Origin: Mangrovimonas sp. YM274
Lineage (GTDB): Bacteria > Bacteroidota > Bacteroidia > Flavobacteriales > Flavobacteriaceae
DNA length: 64,000 bases
Direction: 5' to 3'
NCBI RefSeq assembly: GCF_030908385.1
Contig: NZ_CP133091.1
Coordinates: 2,661,501 to 2,725,500 of the forward strand
Positions within the stretch are counted from its first letter, which is position 1. Each line of letters opens with the position of its first letter. The notes under the pieces are model-generated. The model saw only the letters and a program-made list of their open reading frames with translations, was not told the origin of the DNA and made no database searches. Below are positions 45,489 through 54,524 of this stretch, one piece after another. The position numbers and the translations under genes were made by a program.

Positions 45489-47030
45489 ATGACATTATCA
45501 CAATGGTTTATCTTTTTCCTTGCCGTACAACTAATTCACGGCTTGGGAACCTGGAAACTTTATGTTAAAGCAGGACGTCAGGCATGGGAAGCATTTGTTC
45601 CCGTATATAACGCCGTCATCCTCATGAAAATCATTAACAGACCTTGGTGGTGGACCATTTTGTTATTTGTTCCTATTGTGAACCTAATCATGTTTCCGGT
45701 AGTTTGGGTGGAAACAGCCAGAAGCTTCAAAAAAAATTCTACCACCGATACCCTTTTGGCAGTTGCCACTCTAGGATTTTACAATTACTATTTAAACTAT
45801 GTAGCGGACGTTACTTATGTTGAAAACAGAGATTTACATCCACGAACTGCTTTAGGAGATTGGGTGAGCTCTATCTTGTTTGCCATTGTGGCTGCAACCA
45901 TTGTGCACACCTATTTTATCCAACCCTTTACCATTCCTACCTCCTCTTTGGAAAAGACTCTTTTGGTAGGAGATTTCCTGTTTGTAAGTAAGGTAAACTA
46001 TGGAGCTAGAATCCCAATGACAACAATTGCCGCGCCTATGGTACACGATACCATTCCTGGTGCCAAAATAAAATCGTATATCCCAAAATTTGAATTGCCC
46101 TATTTAAGGCTACCTGGTTTTGAAGATATTGAGCGTAACGATATTGTGGTGTTCAATTGGCCTGTAGATACCATGTTGGACATGTATCACACGGACAAGT
46201 ATTACTACAAACCGATCGACAAAAAGACCAACTATGTAAAACGTTGCGTGGGAATTCCAGGGGATTCTTTGGAATTAAGAGATGGCTATGTTTACATCAA
46301 CGGAGAGCAAAATGACCTTCCAGATCGTGCCAAGCTGCAATTCTCTTATGAAATCTCTTTTAAAAGAGGCCTTCAAACCCAAGAAATTCTATCATTACTA
46401 AATAGATATGACATTTCTGATGGTTTCCGAATGAGAACTAGAGATATCACAGATTGGATTTGGGTTCCTGCAGCAAGTGATGAAGCCATCGCACGCTTAA
46501 AAAATCATCCGGATGTAGCCAATATCGCCACAACAAAACAGCCTAAAGGAGAACGCTCTCCCGGGATTTTCCCGAGTAATGTTGCCTACAACTGGAACAA
46601 CGACAATTTTGGACCATTGTATATCCCTAAAGAAGGAGCGACCATTGATTTGAACCTTGAAACATTGCCACTTTACAAACACTTAATTACCCATTACGAA
46701 GGGCATAAATTGTCTGTAAATGGAAACCAAATCCTTGTAGATGGACAACCTACTACTAGTTACACTTTTGCCAAGGATTATTACTGGATGATGGGAGACA
46801 ACCGTCATAATTCACAAGATTCACGTGTTTGGGGCTTTGTACCGTTTGATCACGTGGTTGGGAAACCTGTATTTATCTGGATGAGCTGGGGCAATGGCAA
46901 ACCGCGTTGGGAACGTTGGTTCACCACTGTTGAAGGCAGTGGTAAACCTACTTCCTACTTGATACCATTTTTGGTATTATTGGCTGGCTGGTTTGGCTTC
47001 AGCAAATGGAGAAAACGCAAATCACAATAA
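45489..47030 (+). CDS. lepB: Signal peptidase I with N-terminal membrane domain and large insertion
   Basis: Type I leader peptidase, 513 residues, far longer than E. coli LepB (324). The first ~110 residues form a separate hydrophobic domain of the DUF5684 kind (LGTWKLYVKAGRQAW). The catalytic serine is S153 (IPTSSLEKTLLVGD) and the general base is K252 (NYVKRCVGIPGDSLE). Box E is MGDNRHNSQDSRVWG (about 437-451). A ~130-residue insert lies between the Lys box and box E. A C-terminal membrane helix ends the protein. Confidence 0.92.
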   Translation: MTLSQWFIFFLAVQLIHGLGTWKLYVKAGRQAWEAFVPVYNAVILMKIINRPWWWTILLFVPIVNLIMFPVVWVETARSFKKNSTTDTLLAVATLGFYNYYLNYVADVTYVENRDLHPRTALGDWVSSILFAIVAATIVHTYFIQPFTIPTSSLEKTLLVGDFLFVSKVNYGARIPMTTIAAPMVHDTIPGAKIKSYIPKFELPYLRLPGFEDIERNDIVVFNWPVDTMLDMYHTDKYYYKPIDKKTNYVKRCVGIPGDSLELRDGYVYINGEQNDLPDRAKLQFSYEISFKRGLQTQEILSLLNRYDISDGFRMRTRDITDWIWVPAASDEAIARLKNHPDVANIATTKQPKGERSPGIFPSNVAYNWNNDNFGPLYIPKEGATIDLNLETLPLYKHLITHYEGHKLSVNGNQILVDGQPTTSYTFAKDYYWMMGDNRHNSQDSRVWGFVPFDHVVGKPVFIWMSWGNGKPRWERWFTTVEGSGKPTSYLIPFLVLLAGWFGFSKWRKRKSQ

Positions 47031-47064
47031 GCATTCTCTAGCTTTTAATAGATTTTTAGGTAAT

Positions 47065-47688
47065 ATGGATATTGTTATACACCCCACCTATTTTCCCAAT
47101 GTAGCGCATTTTGCGGCCATGTTGCAGGCAGATAATGTTATCTTGGAAAGGTGTGACAACTATCAAAAACAGACCTACCGAAACCGCACCTATATTTATG
47201 CGGCCAATGGTAAGTTACTGTTGAACATTCCTATTAGGCATACCCAAAAAAACAGACAGCTCTATAAAGATGTAAAAATTGCCAACGATACTGATTGGCA
47301 ATTGCTACATTGGAAATCATTGGAATCGGCTTATCGCACCTCTCCGTATTTTGAGTTTTACGAAGCCGATTTGGAACCTTTGTTCAAAACACCTTTTGAA
47401 TCGCTTTTAGACTTTAATATAAAATGCCTAGAAGCCATTTGCGAGTGCTTACAGGTTGAGATTGCGTTCACCAACACTTCTGAATACCAAAAGGAACTCG
47501 TAGCTCCTGTAGAGGATTTCAGAAATTTGGTAAATAGCAAAAAAGAACCCTCAAGAAAATTTGAGCCCTATACCCAAGTGTTTGGAGATAAACACGGTTT
47601 TATTTCTAACCTCAGTATTTTGGATTTGTTATTTTGCGAGGGCCCTAACTCCATTACGTATCTAGAGGCTCAGAAACTTCAAAAATAA
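47065..47688 (+). CDS. WbqC family protein
   Basis: 207 residues from the ATG at 47065 (MDIVIHPTYFPNVAHF). Upstream in-frame sequence overlaps the lepB end and is not used. The family hallmark HPTYFPN and later KSLESAYRTSPYFEFY match WbqC-like proteins. Some members are linked to O-antigen or nucleotide-sugar pathways; function here is unknown. It overlaps the next gene by 1 nt. Confidence 0.85.
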   Translation: MDIVIHPTYFPNVAHFAAMLQADNVILERCDNYQKQTYRNRTYIYAANGKLLLNIPIRHTQKNRQLYKDVKIANDTDWQLLHWKSLESAYRTSPYFEFYEADLEPLFKTPFESLLDFNIKCLEAICECLQVEIAFTNTSEYQKELVAPVEDFRNLVNSKKEPSRKFEPYTQVFGDKHGFISNLSILDLLFCEGPNSITYLEAQKLQK

Positions 47689-47996
47689 TGCTACAATCAT
47701 TGATACATTATGGGATTCACTTTGTGCTTCCCCTGCTGGTTGCTGTGATCTTCTTTAAACCCAAATGGTTATTGGCAACAGGTATTATGTGGGCCTGTTT
47801 TGCCATCGACCTGGATCATCTATTGGCAACCCCCATGTTTGACCCCTCGCGTTGCAGCATCAATTTCCATCCGCTCCACTCCTACTATGCTATTGCAGTT
47901 TATGCCGTACTTTCGTTTTGGAAACCAAGTAGAATTTTGGGTATAGGTCTACTCATTCATATTTTGGCAGACTCGGTAGACTGTCTACTGATGTAA
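47688..47996 (+). CDS. DUF6122 family membrane protein
   Basis: 102 residues with three or four helices and the conserved motif FAIDLDHLLATPMFDPSRC and FHPLHSYYAI. The DxDH and HPLHS residues resemble those of YdjM-type membrane-bound metal-dependent hydrolases, so a metal site is plausible. Converges with the following EEP gene, overlapping by 12 nt. Confidence 0.82.
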   Translation: MLQSLIHYGIHFVLPLLVAVIFFKPKWLLATGIMWACFAIDLDHLLATPMFDPSRCSINFHPLHSYYAIAVYAVLSFWKPSRILGIGLLIHILADSVDCLLM

Positions 47997-49007
47997 TTTC
48001 AGTTTCGCCATAATGGGATAATGGTCTGACAGTTCTGCGTCAAAGGTTTTAAAGCTATTCACTTCAAAATCCTTATCGGCAAGAATAAAATCGATGCGAA
48101 CAGGAAAAAATTTAAAGTTGAACGTCCTCCCAAACCCGTTACCGGCCTCCACAAAGGTATCTTGAAGCTCTCCTTTTATTTCTTTATACACATAGGAATA
48201 AGCTGTATTGTTGAAATCGCCACAGACAATCATTTTATAAGGGCATTGGGCCTTATTCCTTAAGAACAGTTCCGTTTGACTTTGTTGTTGCTTAAACGTA
48301 CCTCCAACGCGCTTAAACAAGTTCTCGGAAGATTCATTGGCCAACTTCTCCATGTTGGGATCAATTCTTAAAGATTGTAGGTGTACATTGTAAATGCGTA
48401 TGGTATCCTTCAATTTCACAATGTCCACATATATGGCGTTGTTGGAAGAATTGGGAAACTCAATGGAGCCCGAATTAACGATGGGGTATTTAGAAAATAT
48501 AGCTTGGCCACTCTTTACCTTATTTCCTGAAACCTCTTCAAACTTATGGTAATTTTTGAGCTGCATTACCTCCTCGGGACGATACTCCTGAAGCGTTATA
48601 ACGTCAGGCTGCTGCTCTTGAATTAAACTTAAAATATCGTGTTTAACATCTCTATCCTTAATCCATTCAAAAAGATTAAACAAACGAACATTATAAGTCA
48701 TCACAGACAAGTTACCCGCATCTTCCACATCTTTGGATGCCGAAAATTTATAGAGTGAAAACAGATAGGTGTATCCAATACTAAGCACCAAAAGCGATAA
48801 AAGCATTTGCTTTTTCACCTTAAGCAACCAATAGATGACAAATAGAATATTGAGAATGATAAGTACCGGCACAGCTAAACTTAGCACGGATAAAAAGGCA
48901 AATTTACTAGGAGAAACGTAGGGTAAAATATAGGACAGCAGCAACATGGTTGCAACCACAGAATTAATGAAGAATACTAATTTTTCAATTATTTTTAGTC
49001 GCTTCAT
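47985..49007 (-). CDS. Endonuclease/exonuclease/phosphatase-family membrane protein
   Basis: 340 residues. Three N-terminal helices (about 10-30, 36-60, 67-88) are followed by an EEP fold (about 100-340) with MTYNVRLFN, ITLQEYRP, VCGDFNNTAYS and the C-terminal LSDHYPIMAKL. These are the metal-binding and catalytic residues of the family. Relatives hydrolyse phosphodiesters of nucleic acids or lipids. Last gene of the mutL-rhomboid run. Confidence 0.88.
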   Translation of the reverse strand: MKRLKIIEKLVFFINSVVATMLLLSYILPYVSPSKFAFLSVLSLAVPVLIILNILFVIYWLLKVKKQMLLSLLVLSIGYTYLFSLYKFSASKDVEDAGNLSVMTYNVRLFNLFEWIKDRDVKHDILSLIQEQQPDVITLQEYRPEEVMQLKNYHKFEEVSGNKVKSGQAIFSKYPIVNSGSIEFPNSSNNAIYVDIVKLKDTIRIYNVHLQSLRIDPNMEKLANESSENLFKRVGGTFKQQQSQTELFLRNKAQCPYKMIVCGDFNNTAYSYVYKEIKGELQDTFVEAGNGFGRTFNFKFFPVRIDFILADKDFEVNSFKTFDAELSDHYPIMAKLKLHQ

Positions 49008-49013
49008 ACTGTG

Positions 49014-49877
49014 CTAATCTTTTCCTGCTTTAAATAAAAATGATTTTTCTTCCTTCGTCAAACTTTCATAACCACTCTTCCCTATCTTATCCAAAATAAG
49101 ATCAATACGCTTTTGTTTGCTAAATTCGTTAAACTCTTCTTTGTTGTGACCGGCAAACGATTTGGATTTACGTCTATGCACCGTTTTTAAAGGCGATTTA
49201 GGTTTAAACCAGCCTTCCACCTTACTTATAACGTTTTCAAACCACCTACCAATGTCCTTGCCCTTGGTGAGCTGTTGCGCGTAAACATACCCCAACAAAC
49301 TTCCTCCCAAATGCGCCACATAGCCTCCTTGGTTTAAGCTAAAAAGGCCCAATACATCTATGACTACCATGGCCACGCCAATGTACCATAGCTTAATAGT
49401 AAACATCATCAAGCGCGCTTCCTTATAGGGCATATAGGCACTTAAAAAAATAATCAACGCCCTAACTCCAGCTGAAGCCCCAACAAGTGTTCCTACATTT
49501 TTCAATTGAGACTCAGGAAATAAGTTATAGACCAACAAAAAAGCCAGACCGCCACTCAAAATTCCCAGAAAGTAAATGTTGAGAGCCATTTTAGTCCGGA
49601 AGAGGTTGAGCATCATTTGGGAAATAAAATACAGAATGAGCATATTGAGGGCAACATGCCAAAAGCCATAATGCACAAAGCCATAGGTAAATATGGACCA
49701 TGGTTGGTAAATAAAATTGTCAAAACGCTTTGGGAGTTCAAACCAATGCAAGCTGGTGCCGTTTACCTTTAATAGAATAAAGGCCAAAAGAAACACAACC
49801 ACGTTAATGCCTATAATTTTTTCAAAGGCATTTAACCGCTTGAGTTTATATTGTATGTCTTGACTCAAAGAAGTCAT
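49014..49877 (-). CDS. Rhomboid-family intramembrane serine protease (second of a tandem pair)
   Basis: 287 residues with six membrane helices. Catalytic residues: S135 in LVGASAGVRA and H189 in GGYVAHLGGS. The GxSG box reads GASAG. A HYGFWHVALNMLILY segment contributes the helix 2 His/Asn. A basic C-terminal extension (about 205-287, with RRKSKSF) is longer than in the neighbouring rhomboid. It begins 1 nt after the first rhomboid gene. Confidence 0.91.
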   Translation of the reverse strand: MTSLSQDIQYKLKRLNAFEKIIGINVVVFLLAFILLKVNGTSLHWFELPKRFDNFIYQPWSIFTYGFVHYGFWHVALNMLILYFISQMMLNLFRTKMALNIYFLGILSGGLAFLLVYNLFPESQLKNVGTLVGASAGVRALIIFLSAYMPYKEARLMMFTIKLWYIGVAMVVIDVLGLFSLNQGGYVAHLGGSLLGYVYAQQLTKGKDIGRWFENVISKVEGWFKPKSPLKTVHRRKSKSFAGHNKEEFNEFSKQKRIDLILDKIGKSGYESLTKEEKSFLFKAGKD

Positions 49878-49878
49878 A

Positions 49879-50628
49879 TCAATACCATCTGTTTTTATTA
49901 AACTGTGTTTTCTTCCAATACCACATAATGATAAAGCCGGTCAAAGCCCCCCCAACGTGGGCCATATAAGCGGTATTGCTTGGACTAAAGAACGATTGTC
50001 CCGTAAGCGCCGAAATGACATCCAAAATGATAATTCCCGGAATAAAATATTTCGCTTTAATAGGAATTGGCAAAAAGATGAGCATGAGTTTTGCTTCGGG
50101 ATTCATCATTCCAAAGGCCGCCAAGATCCCCATAATACAACCGGAGGCCCCTACCATAGAGGCGTAATACACATCAAACATTCCTTGTACATTTTTCATC
50201 TGTTCTGCAGAAAATTGCCGAGCACTTTTATTGGTGGTCAAGATTTCTTGTAATTCAGACACACCTATCCCGGATTCCACTAAGGACGACTGCAATGAAA
50301 AATAATGAAAATAATAAAATCCCAATTGAAATAATACTGCCCCCAATCCTGCCGAGATGTAAATAAATAAAAACTTTTGGCTTCCCAACTGCTGCTCCAC
50401 AGCACTTCCAAACATCCATAAGGCCAACATATTGAAAGCAATGTGCATGACATTACCGTGCATAAACATATGGGTAATGATTTGCCAAGGCTGAAACAGT
50501 TCGTTTTTGGGAAAGTACAAGGCAAACCATTTATAAAACAATTCACCATTACCAATTGCAATGGTACCAACAAACATAATCACATTTATTATAATGAGAT
50601 GTTTTACGGTATCGGTAATCCTAATCAT
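49879..50628 (-). CDS. Rhomboid-family intramembrane serine protease (first of a tandem pair)
   Basis: 249 residues with six helices. The catalytic dyad is S162 (VGASGCIMG) and H224 (AYMAHVGGALTG), with HGNVMHIAFNMLALW (about 57-71) in helix 2. A ~30-residue insert (about 115-150) lies between helices. The gene is 3 nt from mutL. Confidence 0.92.
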   Translation of the reverse strand: MIRITDTVKHLIIINVIMFVGTIAIGNGELFYKWFALYFPKNELFQPWQIITHMFMHGNVMHIAFNMLALWMFGSAVEQQLGSQKFLFIYISAGLGAVLFQLGFYYFHYFSLQSSLVESGIGVSELQEILTTNKSARQFSAEQMKNVQGMFDVYYASMVGASGCIMGILAAFGMMNPEAKLMLIFLPIPIKAKYFIPGIIILDVISALTGQSFFSPSNTAYMAHVGGALTGFIIMWYWKKTQFNKNRWY

Positions 50629-50631
50629 AGT

Positions 50632-52503
50632 CTACATAAATTTTTTATCCAAATCGTCTACGCTCATAGTGATGAATGTAGGTCTGTTGGTTGGTGACAC
50701 AGAGGGTTCTTTACAGGCAAAAAGGCTATTGACCATGTGTTCCTGTTCTAACTTGGTAAGCGATTGTCCCGTTTTAATAGCCAAACTTTTAGCTATAGAT
50801 TTAGCTAAAAGATCGGTGGCACTAAAACTGCTGTCCGGGACTTCTTGTTCCACATCACTGATAAGCTGCTCCAAAATAATCGACACTTCACTTTCAGGCA
50901 CATTAATAGGCACACCCGTAATTTCAACAAGATCCTCACCGAATTGGGAAAACACAAAGCCTGTGGACTCCAAATCTTCCTTAAGACTCTCTAAAATAGG
51001 AATTTCATTTGATGAAAAGTGCAATTCCAACGGAAAAAGTAGCTGTTGGCTTACCGCTTCCCTAACGGTCATACTTTTCAGTAAGTTTTCATAGAGAATC
51101 CGTTGGTGGGCACGGTGCTGATCGATCACCAACATTCCTGATTTAATGGTACTAACAATATACTTGTTATGAACCTGATACGTATTTTGTGTTGCCCCAA
51201 CCTCTTGTTCCTGGAATAAAGGTTCCGTAGTTTCCTCACTTTCAAACTCTACTTCACTAAAATCATTTTCATCCCTTGTACCTTTCGATTCCAAGCCTAC
51301 ATACAAACTTTCCCAACTGGCACCAGCGTCCTTTTTATAAGACATTGCCGAACCATTTCCCCGACTTGACGACGAACGTCTAGGGGCCAATTCTTCAGCA
51401 AAAGGATTAAAGTTTCTATCTACTTCAATAGTTGGAGTTGATGCCGTCTTGTTTTTGTAATCATAAGGAGTATCCAAATTGGTGTCCAAATCAAAATCAA
51501 GAACAGGAGCTATATTAAACTGCCCCAAACTATGCTTTACCGAAGATCGAATAATGGCATATAGCGTATGTTCATCATCAAACTTAATCTCGGTTTTAGT
51601 TGGGTGAATATTGATATCAATGGTTTTGGGATCCACATCCAAATTCAAGAAATAACTGGGGTGCGCCCCATCTTTAATCAAACCTTCAAATGCTGAATTA
51701 ATAGCGTGGTTGAGATAGGCGCTTTTGATAAAACGGTCATTCACAAAAAAGAACTGTTCGTTACGATTCTTCTTTGCAAATTCAGGTTTGCCCACAAACC
51801 CTGAAATCTTTAAAACTTCCGTTACCTCATTCACGGGCACCAATTTTTCATTGGTCTTATTCCCAAAAATATTAACTACACGTTGCCTGTAATTGCTTGA
51901 CGGGAGATTGAAAGTTTCACTGCCATTGTGATACATCATAAAGGTAATATCTGGATGCGCCAAGGCCACTCTCTGGAATTCGTCGATGATATGACGAAGC
52001 TCCACAGCATTAGACTTTAAAAAATTGCGACGGGCAGGAATATTAAAAAACAGATGCTTTACAGCGACCGACGTTCCTTCTGGAGTTACCACCACTTCTT
52101 GGGCAGTAATTTCACTCCCTTCAATAGTGATTTGAGTTCCTAGTTCTTCTTGCGGTTGACGGGTTTTAAGCTCTACATGGGCAATGGCTGCTATACTTGC
52201 CAAAGCCTCTCCTCTGAAACCTTTGGTATGCAAACTGAATAAATCTTCAGCTGCCCTAATTTTGGAGGTCGCATGCCGCTCAAAACTCAAGCGAGCATCG
52301 GTTGGGCTCATGCCCTTTCCGTTGTCAATAACCTGAATAAGCGTTTTTCCCGCTTCTTTTATAATGAGTTTAACCTGAGTTGCGTTGGCATCAATAGCAT
52401 TTTCCAAAAGTTCTTTTACCACAGAAGCAGGTCTTTGCACCACTTCTCCGGCAGCTATTTGATTGGCAACATGATCAGGTAAGAGTTGTATAATGTCTGC
52501 CAT
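50632..52503 (-). CDS. mutL: DNA mismatch repair protein MutL
   Basis: Coordinates mismatch repair downstream of MutS. 623 residues. The GHKL ATPase domain carries ENAIDANATQVKL, DNGKGM and TKGFRGEALASIAA. The C-terminal dimerisation domain (about 440-623) has DQHRAHQRILYE at the place of the endonuclease motif DQHAX2EX4E; two positions differ (A to R, E to Q). The nicking activity of other MutL proteins is therefore doubtful. It precedes the rhomboid genes on the same strand. Confidence 0.95.
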   Translation of the reverse strand: MADIIQLLPDHVANQIAAGEVVQRPASVVKELLENAIDANATQVKLIIKEAGKTLIQVIDNGKGMSPTDARLSFERHATSKIRAAEDLFSLHTKGFRGEALASIAAIAHVELKTRQPQEELGTQITIEGSEITAQEVVVTPEGTSVAVKHLFFNIPARRNFLKSNAVELRHIIDEFQRVALAHPDITFMMYHNGSETFNLPSSNYRQRVVNIFGNKTNEKLVPVNEVTEVLKISGFVGKPEFAKKNRNEQFFFVNDRFIKSAYLNHAINSAFEGLIKDGAHPSYFLNLDVDPKTIDINIHPTKTEIKFDDEHTLYAIIRSSVKHSLGQFNIAPVLDFDLDTNLDTPYDYKNKTASTPTIEVDRNFNPFAEELAPRRSSSSRGNGSAMSYKKDAGASWESLYVGLESKGTRDENDFSEVEFESEETTEPLFQEQEVGATQNTYQVHNKYIVSTIKSGMLVIDQHRAHQRILYENLLKSMTVREAVSQQLLFPLELHFSSNEIPILESLKEDLESTGFVFSQFGEDLVEITGVPINVPESEVSIILEQLISDVEQEVPDSSFSATDLLAKSIAKSLAIKTGQSLTKLEQEHMVNSLFACKEPSVSPTNRPTFITMSVDDLDKKFM

Positions 52504-52510
52504 TGGGGTT

Positions 52511-52789
52511 TTAAAAGAATATAGACAAATCGAAATCGATGATAAACAGGAATATCAAAATCAAGATTCCCACAATAATCAAGACGCGCTTATTGGCGCC
52601 CATAGTATCCGGAGTGTTCTTATAATCATCCCAAGCATTATTGACTTTTGTTTTCAGACCTCTATTGTTGCCTACGGTCTGCCTGTAGTCATCAAACTTA
52701 TGCTTCAGTTCATAAGGACTTCCTTCACCTTTATAATATCGTGGTGTATACTCGAATTTCTTGTTCTTTTTTAAACTAAATATTCCCAT
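52511..52789 (-). CDS. Small C-tail-anchored membrane protein (paralogue 1)
   Basis: 92 residues: basic N-terminus (LKKNKKFEYTPRYYKGEG), a helical middle and one C-terminal membrane helix (about 68-87). It shares an opening motif (KNKKFEYTPRYY vs QNKRYSYTPKHL) and the tail anchor with the neighbouring 72-residue gene. Related sequences are sometimes labelled riboflavin synthase beta subunit, which the sequence does not support. Function unknown; 7 nt from mutL. Confidence 0.75.
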   Translation of the reverse strand: MGIFSLKKNKKFEYTPRYYKGEGSPYELKHKFDDYRQTVGNNRGLKTKVNNAWDDYKNTPDTMGANKRVLIIVGILILIFLFIIDFDLSIFF

Positions 52790-52799
52790 AGTGTATCTG

Positions 52800-53018
52800 T
52801 TATTCGTAACGACTTAAAATGTATAGTAGTACTAGAACAGCAATCAAAAATAAGACCAAAAAAGGAAGTGATGTGAAAAAAGACTTTTTTCGGCGGTTGG
52901 CATCCCTTACTTCCTTCCATTGCGACTCCATAGTGTCTTTGGCTTCCTTCTCCTCCTTTTTTAAATGTTTAGGAGTATAGCTGTACCGCTTGTTTTGTCG
53001 TTGGCCAAATAAATTCAC
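52800..53018 (-). CDS. Small C-tail-anchored membrane protein (paralogue 2)
   Basis: 72 residues: NKRYSYTPKHLKKEEKEAKD at the start, a charged helix, then one membrane helix (about 49-69, LPFLVLFLIAVLVLLYIL). Resembles the next downstream gene in layout and its first 20 residues. A perfect -7 element lies 26 nt upstream. Function unknown. Confidence 0.75.
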   Translation of the reverse strand: MNLFGQRQNKRYSYTPKHLKKEEKEAKDTMESQWKEVRDANRRKKSFFTSLPFLVLFLIAVLVLLYILSRYE

Positions 53019-53044
53019 TATAAAATTTCGTCACTATTACACTT

Positions 53045-53052
53045 CAAATGTA
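53045..53052 (-). promoter_or_regulatory. -7 promoter element upstream of the small membrane protein and mutL genes
   Basis: On the minus strand this is TACATTTG, a perfect match. It lies in the 123-nt gap after ribH, so the small genes and mutL can be transcribed apart from ribH. Confidence 0.58.
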
Positions 53053-53141
53053 CTTAAAATACAAGGAAATATCATGCTTGGCATGCTAAAAAATGTTAAC
53101 ACGCCCTGCTCTTAAAAAATAACTTTGGAATTGGATTGGTA

Positions 53142-53621
53142 CTAAGCGTTTTGGCGCAACACAGCCATTTTTATGGCTGCCACAGCGGCTTCCACCCCTT
53201 TGTTACCATGCTTGCCTCCAGAACGGTCTATAGCCTGTTGCATGGTATTGTCTGTCAATACGCAAAAAATCACTGGTGTGTCGTGCTGTACGTTCAAATC
53301 CTTGATACCCTGGGAAACGGCTTCGCACACAAAATCAAAATGCTTGGTTTCTCCTTGAATCACACTACCAATAGCGATCACGGCATCTACTTTTTGTTCC
53401 TGCATTTTTTTGCTTCCGTAAATAAGCTCGTAGCTTCCCGGCACATGCCATTGCAGAATATTTTCGGGAAGCGTCCCGTGTTCTACCAAAGTGTCATAAG
53501 CCCCTTGAGCCAGTCCTTCGGTGATGTTATCGTTCCATTCAGAAACAACAATCCCAAACCGAAAATCTTTCGCGTTTGGGATTGTGTTTTTATCGTATTG
53601 AGATAAATTTGTCGTTGCCAT
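53142..53621 (-). CDS. ribH: 6,7-dimethyl-8-ribityllumazine synthase
   Basis: Last-but-one step of riboflavin synthesis. 159 residues with the substrate-binding motif SEWNDNITE (about 28-36), PGSYELIYG, GSVIQGETKHFDFV (with catalytic His near 92) and the terminal DRSGGKHGNKGVEAA. Full-length and intact. Starts 1 nt after the TPR gene. Confidence 0.96.
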   Translation of the reverse strand: MATTNLSQYDKNTIPNAKDFRFGIVVSEWNDNITEGLAQGAYDTLVEHGTLPENILQWHVPGSYELIYGSKKMQEQKVDAVIAIGSVIQGETKHFDFVCEAVSQGIKDLNVQHDTPVIFCVLTDNTMQQAIDRSGGKHGNKGVEAAVAAIKMAVLRQNA

Positions 53622-53622
53622 A

Positions 53623-54393
53623 TTATAGAGCTGCTTCCGCTCTACCTATGAAAACATCAATGTTTTTTGCTTCTGCAGAGTCTGGAAATTCATTTTTGAT
53701 ACGCTTAAAGTACGTTAAAGCTTTATTGGAATCACCCAATTTATTGGCCAAATTAGCCGCTTTAAACAAATACAAAGGCGCAGTAAATTCATTGTTTGAA
53801 GCATTAATAGCTTGCTCGTAGTATCCTAAAGCATCATCCAATTGGTTCAACTGCACAAAGGCATCACCAATACCTCCTTTTGCCAAAGGAGCCAACATAA
53901 TATCGTTACTTGAAAAGCTGCTTAAATACTCGATGGCATTTTTGTAATCCTTAAGATTTAAGTAGGCCATACCGGCATAATAATTGGCAAGGTTACCAGC
54001 TGGAGTACCGCTATACTTATCGGCAATATCCACCATTCCGTATTTACCACCCGACCCTTCTAAAGCCAAGGTAAAAAGAGAATCCTTTTCAGTTCCATTT
54101 ACTGCGTCGTCAAAGAATTGTTGTGCAACGAACATATCGTTCATAGCTTCTTCAGCTTTTGGCTCGGCAATAAATTTATTATATCCCAAATATCCCAATA
54201 GAATCAGCGCGACAGCTCCTACGGCAACCAAAATCGCCTTTTGGTTCTTTTCAGCCCATTCTTCAGTCTTAGAAGCAGATTCATCCAAGGTGTTAAACAC
54301 CTCAGCTGTAGTTGAGTGCTCGTCTACAACCTCTTCCTCCTGTGGTTCTACTTTCGTCTTTGGTTTATATCCTCTTTTCTTGTAAGTTGCCAT
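53623..54393 (-). CDS. TPR-repeat membrane protein (YfgM-like)
   Basis: 256 residues from the ATG at 54393 (MATYKKRGYKPKTKV). An upstream in-frame extension to 54489 crosses the promoter and is rejected. After a charged acidic region, one membrane helix (about 58-76) precedes TPR motifs (about 130-240), such as ANYYAGMAYLNLKDYKNAIEYL and GDAFVQLNQLDDALGYYEQAI split across helices. YfgM-like proteins act with the Sec translocon and chaperones; this role is by analogy. Confidence 0.85.
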   Translation of the reverse strand: MATYKKRGYKPKTKVEPQEEEVVDEHSTTAEVFNTLDESASKTEEWAEKNQKAILVAVGAVALILLGYLGYNKFIAEPKAEEAMNDMFVAQQFFDDAVNGTEKDSLFTLALEGSGGKYGMVDIADKYSGTPAGNLANYYAGMAYLNLKDYKNAIEYLSSFSSNDIMLAPLAKGGIGDAFVQLNQLDDALGYYEQAINASNNEFTAPLYLFKAANLANKLGDSNKALTYFKRIKNEFPDSAEAKNIDVFIGRAEAAL

Positions 54394-54414
54394 ATATTCT
54401 GTATTAATGCGCCG

Positions 54415-54422
54415 CAAAAATA
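54415..54422 (-). promoter_or_regulatory. -7 promoter element of the TPR-ribH transcript
   Basis: On the minus strand it reads TATTTTTG, a perfect TAnnTTTG, 21 nt before the start at 54393. This supports that start over the longer frame. Confidence 0.58.
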
Positions 54423-54524
54423 AAATTTTTATTGATAAATAAAAGGCAATTTTTTTGTTATTTTTAATAATTTGCACCGCCTTTTGCATAACTGGAGCAA
54501 AAACACATCTTACATTCTCATTTT

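Noticed and set aside
50561-51094. A 177-residue plus-strand frame opposite mutL and rhomboid
   Set aside because: Spans two real genes on the other strand; no coding evidence.
52511-52789. Riboflavin synthase beta-subunit label for the small gene near mutL
   Set aside because: The protein is a tail-anchored 92-residue membrane protein without lumazine-synthase motifs; the real ribH is at 53142-53621.
54394-54489. Longer N-terminus for the TPR protein
   Set aside because: It crosses a perfect minus-strand -7 element; the ATG at 54393 begins the recognisable protein.
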